This document shows, one piece after another, positions 11,686 through 20,562 of a stretch of 64,000 bases of DNA; position 1 is the stretch's first letter; each line of letters starts with the position of its first letter. The position numbers were made by a program, and so were the translations under genes. The stretch lies in NCBI GenBank assembly GCA_902530635.1, contig CACABC010000005.1:1-64000 (forward strand), read 5' to 3'. The notes under the pieces are model-generated. The model searched no databases and was not told the DNA's origin. It saw only the letters and a program-made list of their open reading frames with translations. The stretch is from an uncultured Pelagibacteraceae bacterium. Its GTDB lineage: Bacteria > Pseudomonadota > Alphaproteobacteria > Pelagibacterales > Pelagibacteraceae.

Positions 11686-11763
11686 TGGCGGGAGTGACGG
11701 GACTCGAACCCGCGACCTCCTGCGTGACAGGCAGGCGCTCTAACCAAACTGAGCTACACCCCC
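11686..11763 (-). tRNA. tRNA-Asp (anticodon GTC)
   Basis: The minus strand folds as a complete cloverleaf. The acceptor strands GGGGGTG and CACTCCC pair, followed by discriminator G and an encoded CCA. The D-arm reads TAGCTCAGTTTGGTTAGAGC, the anticodon stem-loop is CCTGC-CTGTCAC-GCAGG with GTC at positions 34-36, and the T-arm is GCGGG-TTCGAGT-CCCGT. It lies 2 nt after tRNA-Val, so the pair is almost certainly processed from one transcript. Confidence 0.97.
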
Positions 11764-11765
11764 AC

Positions 11766-11841
11766 TGGTGGGCGGTAAAGGACTCGAACCTATGACCCTC
11801 TCGGTGTAAACGAGATGCTCTACCAACTGAGCTAACCGCCC
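11766..11841 (-). tRNA. tRNA-Val (anticodon TAC)
   Basis: Complete cloverleaf on the minus strand. The acceptor strands are GGGCGGT and ACCGCCC, with discriminator A and encoded CCA. The anticodon stem-loop is CTCG-TTTACAC-CGAG, giving TAC. The T-loop is TTCGAGT. It is the first of a two-tRNA unit with tRNA-Asp, and a good promoter lies about 18 nt upstream. Confidence 0.97.
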
Positions 11842-11858
11842 CATCTTTAACAAAGCGT

Positions 11859-11887
11859 GGTATACAACAAAAAAATAGGAATGTAAA
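11859..11887 (-). promoter_or_regulatory. Sigma-70 type promoter for tRNA-Val/tRNA-Asp
   Basis: Reading the minus strand, TTTACA (5 of 6 matches to TTGACA) is followed after exactly 17 nt by TATACC as the -10. Transcription would begin near 11852, about 10 nt before the mature 5' end of tRNA-Val. Hexamer quality, spacing and position all fit. The same transcript may extend into nuoA. Confidence 0.7.
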
Positions 11888-11925
11888 AACCTAAAACTTT
11901 TGTTAATCTAGGAATACTACAATAT

Positions 11926-11931
11926 TATAAT
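11926..11931 (+). promoter_or_regulatory. -10 box directly before the zinc-ribbon gene
   Basis: A perfect TATAAT lies 8 nt before the ATG at 11940. If used, transcription would start at or within about 2 nt of the start codon, giving a leaderless mRNA. No convincing -35 hexamer is visible 17 nt upstream (TTAATC). The box could be chance in AT-rich DNA, but the same arrangement recurs at other genes in the window. Confidence 0.5.
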
Positions 11932-11939
11932 TTAGTTAA

Positions 11940-12482
11940 ATGATTATTACTTGCACAGAATGTAGAAAGCAATTTGTTGTTCCAGACGCGGCAATACCAG
12001 CTGAAGGTAGAATAGTTCAGTGTAGCTCCTGTTCTAATGAATGGAAACAAATGCCAATTAAACTGAGTAGCACAGTTAAAAAAACCACTTCTTTTGCACC
12101 AAAAAAAATAACTTCAAAAACTATCAAAAAAAAGGTTAAAGACAGAGACCCCGCGCCATATTCAAAAGAATACATGCAGCAGAAATGGGGAAGTACAGTT
12201 CAAAATTATGCTGAAAAAAAAGGCTTATCAAACAAAAACAAGAGAATAATAACAAACAAAAAAACCAAAAAACCAAAAATTATAAAAACATCCGAAAAAC
12301 CTAGTTTTGGTTTTTTTAATTATATTATTACTTATTCTATTTTATTTACATTTTTAATAGGTATTCTGAATTTTGAAAGAGGAAGAATTTCAAGAAAATT
12401 TCCTGTTCTAGAACCTTATATTGAACATTTTTTTGAAACAATAAATAACCTTAAAATTTTTATTCTAGATTTTTATAGATAA
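11940..12482 (+). CDS. MJ0042-type zinc-ribbon membrane protein
   Basis: The 180-residue protein begins with a four-cysteine zinc ribbon: CTECRKQF near residue 4 and CSSCSNEWKQ near residue 29, with the VPDAAIPAEGR linker typical of the MJ0042/zinc-ribbon_5 family of alphaproteobacteria. A long Lys-rich, probably disordered stretch follows. One transmembrane helix (YIITYSILFTFLIGILNF) lies near residues 122-140, and a short tail follows it. Regulation and partners are unknown. Relatives are often found near cell-division or secretion genes, but the neighbours here are metabolic. aacS starts 6 nt after its stop, so the two may be co-transcribed. Confidence 0.8.
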   Translation: MIITCTECRKQFVVPDAAIPAEGRIVQCSSCSNEWKQMPIKLSSTVKKTTSFAPKKITSKTIKKKVKDRDPAPYSKEYMQQKWGSTVQNYAEKKGLSNKNKRIITNKKTKKPKIIKTSEKPSFGFFNYIITYSILFTFLIGILNFERGRISRKFPVLEPYIEHFFETINNLKIFILDFYR

Positions 12483-12488
12483 AAGTTA

Positions 12489-14456
12489 ATGAAAAAAATA
12501 CAGTCTTCATTATGGTCAGCAAATGAGACATATAAAAAAAACTCACAACTAGAAAAGTTTTGTAAGAAATTAGAAGAAAAAAAACTTTTCAAAAAAACTT
12601 CAAATTTTAAAGATCTTTGGCGCTGGTCAATTAAAAATCCATCTATCTTCTGGTCTGAAGTATGGGATTTTACAAAAATAAAAGGTATAAAAAAAGGAGT
12701 AAGTATCAAAAAAAATAAAATATTCTATAAAAATGTTTTTTTTCCTGAGGCTAAAATTAACTATGCTGAAAATCTTTTAGTAAAAAAAAATAATCAGACA
12801 GCAATAAATTTTTTATCAGAATGTGGTATTGAAAAAAATATTACTTGGAAACAATTATATGAAAATGTTTGTAAATTTTCCTATTATTTGAAAAAAATTA
12901 AATTAAAGGAAAAAGAAAGAGTGGCAGCATACGTACCTAACACAATTGAAGCCGTCACAGCATTTCTTGCTACATCAAAAAATGGACTTATATGGTCATC
13001 ATGTTCACCTGATTTTGGTTCAGATGGAGTAATAGATAGGTTTGCACAAATAAAACCAAAAGTTTTAATAACCTGTGAGTACTATTTTTATAATGGTAAA
13101 AAAATTAATATTCTAGAAAAAATTCCGAAAATATTAAAAAAAATCAAATCAATTAAAAAAGTTATTGTTTTTCCATACAAAGATAATTTTGAAAATAATT
13201 TAAACGCAAAGTATCTTAATTTTTATTCTATTATTAAAGAGTCTAAATTAGATAAAAATTTTAAAAAATTTAATTTTAATCATCCTCTTTATATACTTTA
13301 CTCAAGTGGAACAACTGGAATGCCTAAATGTATTACACATGGTGCTGGTAACGTACTAATCGAACACAACAAAGAATTTATACTTCACTGTAATATTATT
13401 AATAATGATAAAATTTTCTATTATACAACAACTGGTTGGATGATGTGGAACTGGCTTGTTGGAGGATTGTCTGTAGGTGCTAGTTTATATTTATACGACG
13501 GATCCCCTACTTTTCCAACAAATGATAATTTGATTAAGTTATGTTCAAAAGAAAAAATTAACCTTTTTGGTGTTAGCGCTAAATATATTGATTTTCTTAA
13601 AAAAGAAAATTTATATTTTAAAAAAATTGATTTATCTAATCTAAAAATTATTACTTCGACTGGATCACCTCTGGTAAAAGAGAGTTTTGAGTTTGTTTAT
13701 AAAAATATTAAAAGTGATGTTCATCTTGCGTCAATAAGCGGTGGCACAGATTTAGTTGGATGCTTAGTTTTGGGTAATGTTTACTCCAAAGTTTATGCTG
13801 GTGAAATACAGGGTGAAAGTCTTGGCATAGATATTGATATATTTAATTCAAATGGAAAAAGTATAAAAAGAAATGAAAAAGGTGAATTAGTAGTAAAAAA
13901 ACCTTTTCCAACAATGCCTATCAAATTTTGGAATGATATAAATGATAAAAAATATAAAAAAGCTTATTTTTCTAAATATAAAAATATATGGCATCATGGT
14001 GATTTTATACAGAGAACAAAAAACAATGGTTTTATTATTCACGGAAGATCAGATGCAACATTAAATCCTGGGGGCGTAAGAATAGGAACAGCTGAAATAT
14101 ATAGACAGGTTGAAAATATAAATTTTATTCGTGAAAGTTTAGTTATTGGTCAAAATTGGAAAAACGACGTCAGAATAATTTTATTCGTTGTTTTAAATAT
14201 GAAAGATAAACTAAATAATAAAGATATTGATTTATTAAAAAAAAATATTAGAAAAAATTCATCGCCTAAACATGTACCTTATAAAATCATTCAAGTACCT
14301 GAAATACCTAGAACTAAAAGTGGAAAAATAGTAGAATTAGCAGTGAAGAAAGCTTTACATGGAGAAAAAATTGATAATTTGCAAGCATTGGCAAATCCGC
14401 AAAGTTTAAATTTTTTTCAGAGGATTTATAAAAATAAAATTTTAAATGAAAAATAA
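12489..14456 (+). CDS. aacS: Acetoacetyl-CoA synthetase
   Basis: AMP-forming acyl-CoA ligase that activates acetoacetate to acetoacetyl-CoA. It has 655 residues, the usual length. The ATP/AMP motif is YSSGTTGMPKCITHG near residue 268. Later motifs are TTGWMMWNWLVGGLS, the hinge region HGRSDATLNPGGVRIGTAEI near 515, and RTKSGKIVELAVKKAL with the adenylation lysine near the C-terminus. The N-terminal FPEAKINYAENLL and SEVWDFTKI distinguish acetoacetyl-CoA from acetyl-CoA synthetases. A role in using ketone bodies or polyhydroxybutyrate breakdown products is an inference. Confidence 0.9.
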   Translation: MKKIQSSLWSANETYKKNSQLEKFCKKLEEKKLFKKTSNFKDLWRWSIKNPSIFWSEVWDFTKIKGIKKGVSIKKNKIFYKNVFFPEAKINYAENLLVKKNNQTAINFLSECGIEKNITWKQLYENVCKFSYYLKKIKLKEKERVAAYVPNTIEAVTAFLATSKNGLIWSSCSPDFGSDGVIDRFAQIKPKVLITCEYYFYNGKKINILEKIPKILKKIKSIKKVIVFPYKDNFENNLNAKYLNFYSIIKESKLDKNFKKFNFNHPLYILYSSGTTGMPKCITHGAGNVLIEHNKEFILHCNIINNDKIFYYTTTGWMMWNWLVGGLSVGASLYLYDGSPTFPTNDNLIKLCSKEKINLFGVSAKYIDFLKKENLYFKKIDLSNLKIITSTGSPLVKESFEFVYKNIKSDVHLASISGGTDLVGCLVLGNVYSKVYAGEIQGESLGIDIDIFNSNGKSIKRNEKGELVVKKPFPTMPIKFWNDINDKKYKKAYFSKYKNIWHHGDFIQRTKNNGFIIHGRSDATLNPGGVRIGTAEIYRQVENINFIRESLVIGQNWKNDVRIILFVVLNMKDKLNNKDIDLLKKNIRKNSSPKHVPYKIIQVPEIPRTKSGKIVELAVKKALHGEKIDNLQALANPQSLNFFQRIYKNKILNEK

Positions 14457-14664
14457 ATATAATGTTACAGATATTATCGAAGCAATTAACTTGCTATTAG
14501 AGCCAAATATAAATACTAAAAAGTTTACCAGTAAATTGGAAAAACCTAAAATTGAACCTTTAAAATTGGTAAATGAGATTAAACCTTCCGAAAATAAAAT
14601 CGAGACTATACCAAGGGATACTGAAAATATAATTGTACAAGCAGAAAAATACTTGAAGAAATAG
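14446..14664 (+). CDS. Small hypothetical protein overlapping aacS
   Basis: A 72-residue ORF whose ATG overlaps the last 11 nt of aacS (ATGAAAAATAA), an arrangement typical of coupled genes. The product is Lys/Glu/Ile-rich, with a helical N-terminus (VTDIIEAINLLLEP), a Pro/Lys-rich middle and no signal peptide or transmembrane segment. I do not recognise a family. It ends 5 nt before the convergent lon stop. The overlap and the continuous frame favour a real gene, but compositional bias could also produce such an ORF. Confidence 0.5.
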   Translation: MKNKYNVTDIIEAINLLLEPNINTKKFTSKLEKPKIEPLKLVNEIKPSENKIETIPRDTENIIVQAEKYLKK

Positions 14665-14669
14665 TTTTA

Positions 14670-17045
14670 CTAATGTCTGCTTGTAGCTTCTCCTTTGGTT
14701 GAAGATTGATTAATCTCAGCCCATTTTATAGGTTTAAGTGTTTTAGTTAACGCATGTTTCAAAACTTCATCAACAGTGTTGACTGGGATAATGTTTATAC
14801 TCTTTCTAATTACCTCAGGAATTTCAACTAAGTCTTTTTTATTATCTTGGGGAATTAAAACTGTCTTGATCCCAGCTCTATGAGCGGCTAATAATTTTTC
14901 TTTAAGTCCACCAATTTGAAGGACGTGTCCTCTTAAGGTTACTTCACCCGTCATTGCAACATCCTTATTTACAGGGACACCAGTTATTGATGATATAATT
15001 GAAGTCACTATTGCTATACCAGCCGATGGGCCATCTTTTGGTGTTGCACCTTCAGGTACGTGAATATGGAAATCTTTTTTTTCAAAAAAAGGAGGTATTA
15101 TTCCGTATTCTAGAGATTTGGACCTTACGTATGATTTTGCAGCTTTTACAGACTCTTGCATTACTTCACCAAGCTTTCCAGTAATTTGCATTTTCCCTTT
15201 TCCTGGCATATTAACCGATTCTATTTTTAAGATTTCTCCACCTACTTCAGTCCATGCTAGACCTGTGGCTACGCCAGTTTTATTTTCTTTCTCTATTTCA
15301 CCGTAATTATATTTTTTTACACCTAAATAGGAATTTACATCGTCCTCTGATAGAGTTTTGTTTACTTTTTCTTTTGCATCAATTTTTTTAACCATTTTTC
15401 TAGCAATTTTAGATATTTCTCTTTCTAAGTTTCTTACACCAGACTCTCTTGTATAATCTCTAATAATTTTTCTGTTTACTTTTTCCGAAATATCCCATTC
15501 TTCTTTTTTCAATCCATTATTTTCACTTTGTTTTGGTATTAAAAATTTTTGGGAAATATTAACTTTTTCATCCTCAGTATATCCAGGTATTCTTATAATT
15601 TCCATTCTGTCTAAAAGTGGAGGAAGTATGTTTAATGTGTTTGCAGTAGTTACAAATAATACGTCTGATAAATCATAATCAACTTCTAAATAGTGATCAT
15701 TAAATGTTTTATTTTGTTCAGGATCCAAAGCTTCTAATAGTGCTGAGGATGGATCTCCCCTGTAGTCGCTTCCTACTTTATCTATTTCATCTAATAAAAA
15801 TAGCGGATTGTTAGTTCCTGCTTTTTTCATCATCTGAATAATTTTTCCAGGTAATGAACCTATGTATGTTCTTCTGTGACCTCTAATTTCAGCTTCATCT
15901 CTAACTCCACCTAAAGATATTCTCACAAATTTTCTGCCTGTTGCTCTTGCTATTGACTTCCCTAAAGAGGTTTTTCCAACACCAGGTGGTCCAACTAAAC
16001 ATAGTATAGGACCTTTAAGTTTTTCAATTCTTTTTTGAACCGCTAAATATTCTATTATTCTTTCCTTAACTTTTTCTAATCCATAATGATCTTCATCTAG
16101 AACTTTTTGAGCTGTATTCAAATCAGAGATTATTTTACTTTTGTTGCTCCACGGTAAATCAATCATCCAGTCAAGATAATTTCTAACTACTGTTGCTTCA
16201 GCTGACATTGGGCTCATTCCTTTTAATTTCTTCAGCTCGGCCATACATTTATTTTGTGCTTCTTTAGTCATTTTTGCTTTTGTAATAGATTTGCTTAAGC
16301 TTGATACTTCGTCTTTACCGTCTTCGATTTCTCCCAACTCTTTTTGGATTGCTTTTAATTGTTCATTTAAATAGTATTCTCTTTGAGTTTTTTCCATTTG
16401 AGTTTTAACTCTACCTCTAATTCTTTTCTCCATACTAATAACACTAGATTCTTTTTCTATTAATTCATAAATTTTTTCTAATCTTTTTTTAAGATTAGTC
16501 GTCTCAAGTAGTTCTTGTTTTTCAAATATTTGTATATTTAGATTAGAACAAATATTATCTGCTAATTGTGTTGCGTTTTTCAATGATTTCAAACCTTTTG
16601 TGAAATCCGATACATCTTTCTTATTTAAAGTAGATAATTTTTCGAATTTTTTAATTAAATTAGATGCGAAAACTTTATTTTCTTCAGTCTCCTTATCTGT
16701 TTCTACAACTTGAGTTTTACAGCTTAAGAATTTTTTAACATCCTCCTCTATTTCTAGTATTTTGACCCTTGCCAGTCCTTCAACTAAAACTTTTACGGTC
16801 CCGTCGGGTAATTTTAACAATTGTAAAACTTTGCTAAGACAACCAAATGAATAAATATCTTTTTCATTTGGATCATCAATTTCAGAATTTTTTTGGGTTA
16901 CCAGAATTACAGATTTATCTGTTTTCATTGCTTCCTCTAAAGCTTTAATGGATTTTTTTCTTCCTACAAATAGAGGAACAACAATTGAAGGAAAGATAAC
17001 TATATCTCTTAAAGGTAATAAAGGTTTTTTAATATCTGAGCCCAT
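14670..17045 (-). CDS. lon: ATP-dependent protease Lon
   Basis: Cytoplasmic AAA+ serine protease that degrades misfolded and regulatory proteins; 791 residues. The LON substrate-binding domain (LPLRDIVIFPSIVVPLFVGR) is at the N-terminus, and a coiled region lies around 190-250. Walker A is GPPGVGKTSLG near residue 350. The protease domain has the catalytic serine in PKDGPSAGIAI and a lysine in GGLKEKLLAAHRAG. It is the last gene of a clpP-clpX-lon block on the same strand, 42 nt after clpX, a common alphaproteobacterial order. Confidence 0.98.
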   Translation of the reverse strand: MGSDIKKPLLPLRDIVIFPSIVVPLFVGRKKSIKALEEAMKTDKSVILVTQKNSEIDDPNEKDIYSFGCLSKVLQLLKLPDGTVKVLVEGLARVKILEIEEDVKKFLSCKTQVVETDKETEENKVFASNLIKKFEKLSTLNKKDVSDFTKGLKSLKNATQLADNICSNLNIQIFEKQELLETTNLKKRLEKIYELIEKESSVISMEKRIRGRVKTQMEKTQREYYLNEQLKAIQKELGEIEDGKDEVSSLSKSITKAKMTKEAQNKCMAELKKLKGMSPMSAEATVVRNYLDWMIDLPWSNKSKIISDLNTAQKVLDEDHYGLEKVKERIIEYLAVQKRIEKLKGPILCLVGPPGVGKTSLGKSIARATGRKFVRISLGGVRDEAEIRGHRRTYIGSLPGKIIQMMKKAGTNNPLFLLDEIDKVGSDYRGDPSSALLEALDPEQNKTFNDHYLEVDYDLSDVLFVTTANTLNILPPLLDRMEIIRIPGYTEDEKVNISQKFLIPKQSENNGLKKEEWDISEKVNRKIIRDYTRESGVRNLEREISKIARKMVKKIDAKEKVNKTLSEDDVNSYLGVKKYNYGEIEKENKTGVATGLAWTEVGGEILKIESVNMPGKGKMQITGKLGEVMQESVKAAKSYVRSKSLEYGIIPPFFEKKDFHIHVPEGATPKDGPSAGIAIVTSIISSITGVPVNKDVAMTGEVTLRGHVLQIGGLKEKLLAAHRAGIKTVLIPQDNKKDLVEIPEVIRKSINIIPVNTVDEVLKHALTKTLKPIKWAEINQSSTKGEATSRH

Positions 17046-17087
17046 ACATATTAATATGGCTACTTAAAATGTTATTGCAAGAGAAAT

Positions 17088-18341
17088 TTATGCCGCGCTT
17101 GTAGATTTATTTTTTGAGAAACTAATAATAGGTTCAGTTTTACCCTTGACAACAGATTTATCGATTACTACTGAATCAACGTTTTCCATATCTGGTAGTT
17201 CGAACATGGTTTTTAATAATATTGACTCTAAGATAGATCTAAGTCCTCTTGCTCCAGTTTTCTTGTTTATGGCTCTTTTGGCTATTTCGGTTAATGCATC
17301 TTCTCTAAATTCTAATTTAACATTTTCAAACTCAAAGAGTCTTTTGTATTGTTTAATCAAAGAATTTTTTGGCTCTTTTAAAATAGTAATTAAAGACTTT
17401 TCATCTAAATCTTGAAGTGTTGTAACAATTGGCATTCTTCCAACAAATTCAGGTATCAAACCATACTTGATTAAATCTTCTGGTTCTAATTTTTTTATAA
17501 TGTCTGATGGTTTATTTTCATCATTGCTTTTAACTTTGGCTCCGAAGCCTATTGATGTACCTTTACCTCTGGCCTCTATTACTTTATCTAAACCAGCAAA
17601 GGCCCCGCCGCATATAAATAAAATATTTGTAGTATCAACTTGTAAAAATTCTTGTTGAGGATGTTTTCTACCACCCTGTGGAGGAACACTCGCAATTGTA
17701 CCCTCCATAATTTTTAAAAGAGCTTGTTGTACACCTTCTCCTGAAACATCTCTAGTTATTGAAGGGTTTTCAGATTTTCTACTAATTTTATCAACCTCAT
17801 CAATATAAACTATTCCTCTTTGAGCTTTTTCAACATTATAATCAGCGGCCTGAAGCAATTTTAAAATAATATTCTCTACATCTTCACCTACATAGCCGGC
17901 TTCAGTCAGTGTTGTAGCGTCAGCCATTGTGAACGGTACATCCAATATCCTTGCTAATGTTTGTGCCAACAAAGTTTTTCCGCATCCTGTAGGTCCTACT
18001 AACAAGACATTTGACTTTGATAGTTCCAAATCTTTGTTACTTTTAGACTCATGATTAAGTCTTTTATAGTGATTGTGAACAGCTACTGACAAAACTTCTT
18101 TTGCATAATTCTGTCCAATCACATAGTCGTTTAAAACTTTGCATATTTCACTTGGTGTGGGAACTCCCTCTTCGTTCTTAAATAATGAACTTTTAGTTTC
18201 TTCCTTAATGATATCCATGCAAAGTTCGACGCACTCATCACAAATAAAAACTGTAGGTCCAGCAATAAGCTTTTTTACTTCGTGTTGACTCTTTCCACAG
18301 AAAGAGCAGTAAAGAATATTTTTATTATTTTTTTCTGACAT
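17088..18341 (-). CDS. clpX: ATP-dependent Clp protease ATPase subunit ClpX
   Basis: AAA+ unfoldase that delivers substrates to ClpP; 417 residues. The N-terminal zinc-binding domain has CSFCGKSQ and CDECVELC. Walker A is [15 protein letters not shown] near residue 115, Walker B is [10 protein letters not shown], and the pore loop is GYVGEDVEN. An IGF-type ClpP-binding loop is visible as [10 protein letters not shown] near residue 274. clpP lies 77 nt upstream and lon 42 nt downstream. Confidence 0.98.
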   Translation of the reverse strand: MSEKNNKNILYCSFCGKSQHEVKKLIAGPTVFICDECVELCMDIIKEETKSSLFKNEEGVPTPSEICKVLNDYVIGQNYAKEVLSVAVHNHYKRLNHESKSNKDLELSKSNVLLVGPTGCGKTLLAQTLARILDVPFTMADATTLTEAGYVGEDVENIILKLLQAADYNVEKAQRGIVYIDEVDKISRKSENPSITRDVSGEGVQQALLKIMEGTIASVPPQGGRKHPQQEFLQVDTTNILFICGGAFAGLDKVIEARGKGTSIGFGAKVKSNDENKPSDIIKKLEPEDLIKYGLIPEFVGRMPIVTTLQDLDEKSLITILKEPKNSLIKQYKRLFEFENVKLEFREDALTEIAKRAINKKTGARGLRSILESILLKTMFELPDMENVDSVVIDKSVVKGKTEPIISFSKNKSTSAA

Positions 18342-18418
18342 AACGAATCAAAATCCAATTTAAATGTATGGAGAATCTTTGGCAAGTATAAGTTGTGTCT
18401 ATATCTAGATATTGTGTA

Positions 18419-19030
18419 TTATTTTCTTTTATCGACTACAAAATCGATTAGGCCAAAATCTTTGGCTTCATTAGCTGTCATAAATTTATCTCTTTCAAGC
18501 GCTTGTGATATTTCCTTAACCGATTTACCAGTATGTTTTGAATAGATTTGGTTTAACCTTTCTTTAAGAGATAAAATTTCTTTTGCGTGAATTTGTATAT
18601 CTGTAGCTTGTCCTTGAAAACCTGCTGAAGGTTGGTGTACCATAATTCTTGAGTGAGGTAATGAAAATCTTTTACCTTTCTCTCCAGCTGCTAAAAGAAA
18701 TGAACCCATTGATGATGCCTGTCCTATACAAAGTGTAGATACCGGGGACTTTACATATTGCATTGTATCATAAATACCTAGACCTGAAGTGACTAGACCT
18801 CCGGGACTATTAATATAAAAGTTTATTTCTTTTTTTGGGTTTTCAGACTCTAAAAATAAAAGTTGAGCTGTAACTAATGAAGCTACATTATCATTAACTG
18901 GTCCTACCAAAAAAACAATTCTTTCTTTTAAAAGTCTTGAATAAATATCGTATGCTCTTTCTCCCTTAGTTGTTTGCTCTACAACCATTGGAATAAGATT
19001 ATTCATTTGTTCTTCAATTTTACGAATCAT
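18419..19030 (-). CDS. clpP: ATP-dependent Clp protease proteolytic subunit ClpP
   Basis: Serine peptidase that forms the tetradecameric barrel used by ClpX; 203 residues. Catalytic residues are visible as Ser in [14 protein letters not shown], His in [15 protein letters not shown], and Asp in [10 protein letters not shown] or the nearby RDKF context. The N-terminal region [20 protein letters not shown] is typical. It follows tig by 46 nt and precedes clpX, the conserved tig-clpP-clpX-lon arrangement. Confidence 0.98.
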   Translation of the reverse strand: MIRKIEEQMNNLIPMVVEQTTKGERAYDIYSRLLKERIVFLVGPVNDNVASLVTAQLLFLESENPKKEINFYINSPGGLVTSGLGIYDTMQYVKSPVSTLCIGQASSMGSFLLAAGEKGKRFSLPHSRIMVHQPSAGFQGQATDIQIHAKEILSLKERLNQIYSKHTGKSVKEISQALERDKFMTANEAKDFGLIDFVVDKRK

Positions 19031-19076
19031 ATCTGTAACGCTTATACAATTTTAAAGAAGTTTTTGCTAATTTTTT

Positions 19077-20438
19077 CTATTTTTTTTGATTTTTTTTTGT
19101 TTTTTTCTGTTGTTTTTTGAATTTAGAAGACCTTGGATTTTTAGAAACTTCGCTAATATTTTTTAAGATTTCTTCAGCCTCCTTAGTATTGATAGTTTTT
19201 TTATCTAATTTAATTTTAGTTTTTATTAAATCAATAACTTTTTCTTCATATAAAGCTCCTCTCAAACTAGCAACTGCATTTTGATTTTTTTGATAATAGT
19301 CCATTACCATTTTTTCTTGACCTGGCATACTTTTTATTTGTTTTTGAATTTCATTTTGTATCTCTGTTTCATTTACTTTTAAATTATTTTTAATTCCAAT
19401 TTCATTTAAAATTAAACCTGTCTTAATTCTTGACTTCGCTAATTTATTATTTTGTATTTTATTTTTTTCAAGATCTTCCTTTTTTAAGTTCTGAGTAAGT
19501 ATTTTGGTTTCTTGCTCTACTAAATTCTCTGGCAAATCAACTTCATATGATTTTTCGATTTGTTCTAAAATTTTTCTTTTTGTTATTGTTTCTAATGTAT
19601 GCTGATATTGATGTTGTATTTGTTTTTTTATTAAATTTTTTAAATCATTAAGATCTTTGGCCCCAAGTTTTTTTCCTAGTTCATCATCAATTTTTACTTC
19701 GATTGGCTTTCTTAACCCAGTCACTTTACAATCAAATGTTGCTTGTTTATTCGCAAGATCCTTTTTAGGATAATTTTCAGGTAGTTTAACTTTTACTGAT
19801 TTATTATTATTTATTTTTACTCCAACTAATTGTTCGTCAAATCCTTTGATAAATAAATCTTTTCCTAAAACAAGTTGGATTTTTTTTCCCTCATTACCCT
19901 CGAATTTTTTACCTTCTACTGTTGCTATATAATCAAAAATAATAAGATCTCCCATACTTGATTGCTCTCCTTCTTTTTTGTCAGAAAAATTTTGTTGATT
20001 TTTAGCTAGTTCTTTTAATCTTTTTTCAACTAAATCGCTTTCAACATTAATTTCATAATTTGTAGCTTTAATTTTATCTAAAGGTTTCAATTTTACATCT
20101 GGTAAAATATCCATTTCAATTGTGTAATCTAAATCTTTACCCTCTCCAAATGTTTTAAGATTGATTTTAGGCTGACCTGCAACTTTTATCTTATTGTCTT
20201 CAATTGCTTTGGTTGAAGTTTCTTTTAAAATTCCATCAATTACCTCACCATAAATTGCTTTACCAAATTGATTTTTTATTACTTGGGGAGGGACTTTGCC
20301 TGGTCTAAAACCTTTTAGCTGAACCTTGGTTTGAAGTTCAACTAGTTTCTCTTCTAATTTTTTTTGTATATCTTTCTTATCTATTAATACTGATAAGCTA
20401 GCCTTTAAACCTTTTTTTGAATTAACTGTAACTTTCAT
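19077..20438 (-). CDS. tig: Trigger factor (ribosome-associated chaperone)
   Basis: Ribosome-bound chaperone and prolyl isomerase for nascent chains. The start is taken at 20438 (MKVTVNSKKGLK), because the longer ORF in the track reads through tRNA-Leu. The ribosome-binding signature is GFRPGKVPPQVI near residue 44, followed by an FKBP-like PPIase domain (GDLIIFDYIATVEGKKFEG) and a helical C-terminal domain. The last ~20 residues are strongly Lys-rich (KKQQKKTKKNQKK). Only 6 nt separate the start codon from the tRNA CCA end, so there is no Shine-Dalgarno outside the tRNA body. Confidence 0.95.
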   Translation of the reverse strand: MKVTVNSKKGLKASLSVLIDKKDIQKKLEEKLVELQTKVQLKGFRPGKVPPQVIKNQFGKAIYGEVIDGILKETSTKAIEDNKIKVAGQPKINLKTFGEGKDLDYTIEMDILPDVKLKPLDKIKATNYEINVESDLVEKRLKELAKNQQNFSDKKEGEQSSMGDLIIFDYIATVEGKKFEGNEGKKIQLVLGKDLFIKGFDEQLVGVKINNNKSVKVKLPENYPKKDLANKQATFDCKVTGLRKPIEVKIDDELGKKLGAKDLNDLKNLIKKQIQHQYQHTLETITKRKILEQIEKSYEVDLPENLVEQETKILTQNLKKEDLEKNKIQNNKLAKSRIKTGLILNEIGIKNNLKVNETEIQNEIQKQIKSMPGQEKMVMDYYQKNQNAVASLRGALYEEKVIDLIKTKIKLDKKTINTKEAEEILKNISEVSKNPRSSKFKKQQKKTKKNQKK

Positions 20439-20444
20439 ATTTTT

Positions 20445-20529
20445 TGGTGGGCAAGAAGAGACTCGAACTCTTAAGCCTTGCGGCACTAGTTCCTAAGACT
20501 AGCGCGTATACCAATTCCGCCACTTGCCC
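20445..20529 (-). tRNA. tRNA-Leu (anticodon TAG)
   Basis: Class II cloverleaf on the minus strand. The acceptor strands GGGCAAG and CTTGCCC pair, with discriminator A and encoded CCA. The anticodon stem-loop is CTAGT-CTTAGGA-ACTAG, giving TAG. A long variable arm (TGCCGCAAGGCTT) and the T-loop TTCGAGT follow. The start codon of tig lies 6 nt downstream of the CCA, so the tRNA and mRNA probably share a transcript. Confidence 0.97.
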
Positions 20530-20562
20530 TTTTGTTTATTTTTCAACAGCAACTTATAACAA

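Noticed and set aside
20439-20486. Longer trigger factor start (MPQGLRVRVSSCPP...)
   Set aside because: The extra 16 codons are translated from tRNA-Leu. Similar tRNA-derived extensions are a common gene-calling error.
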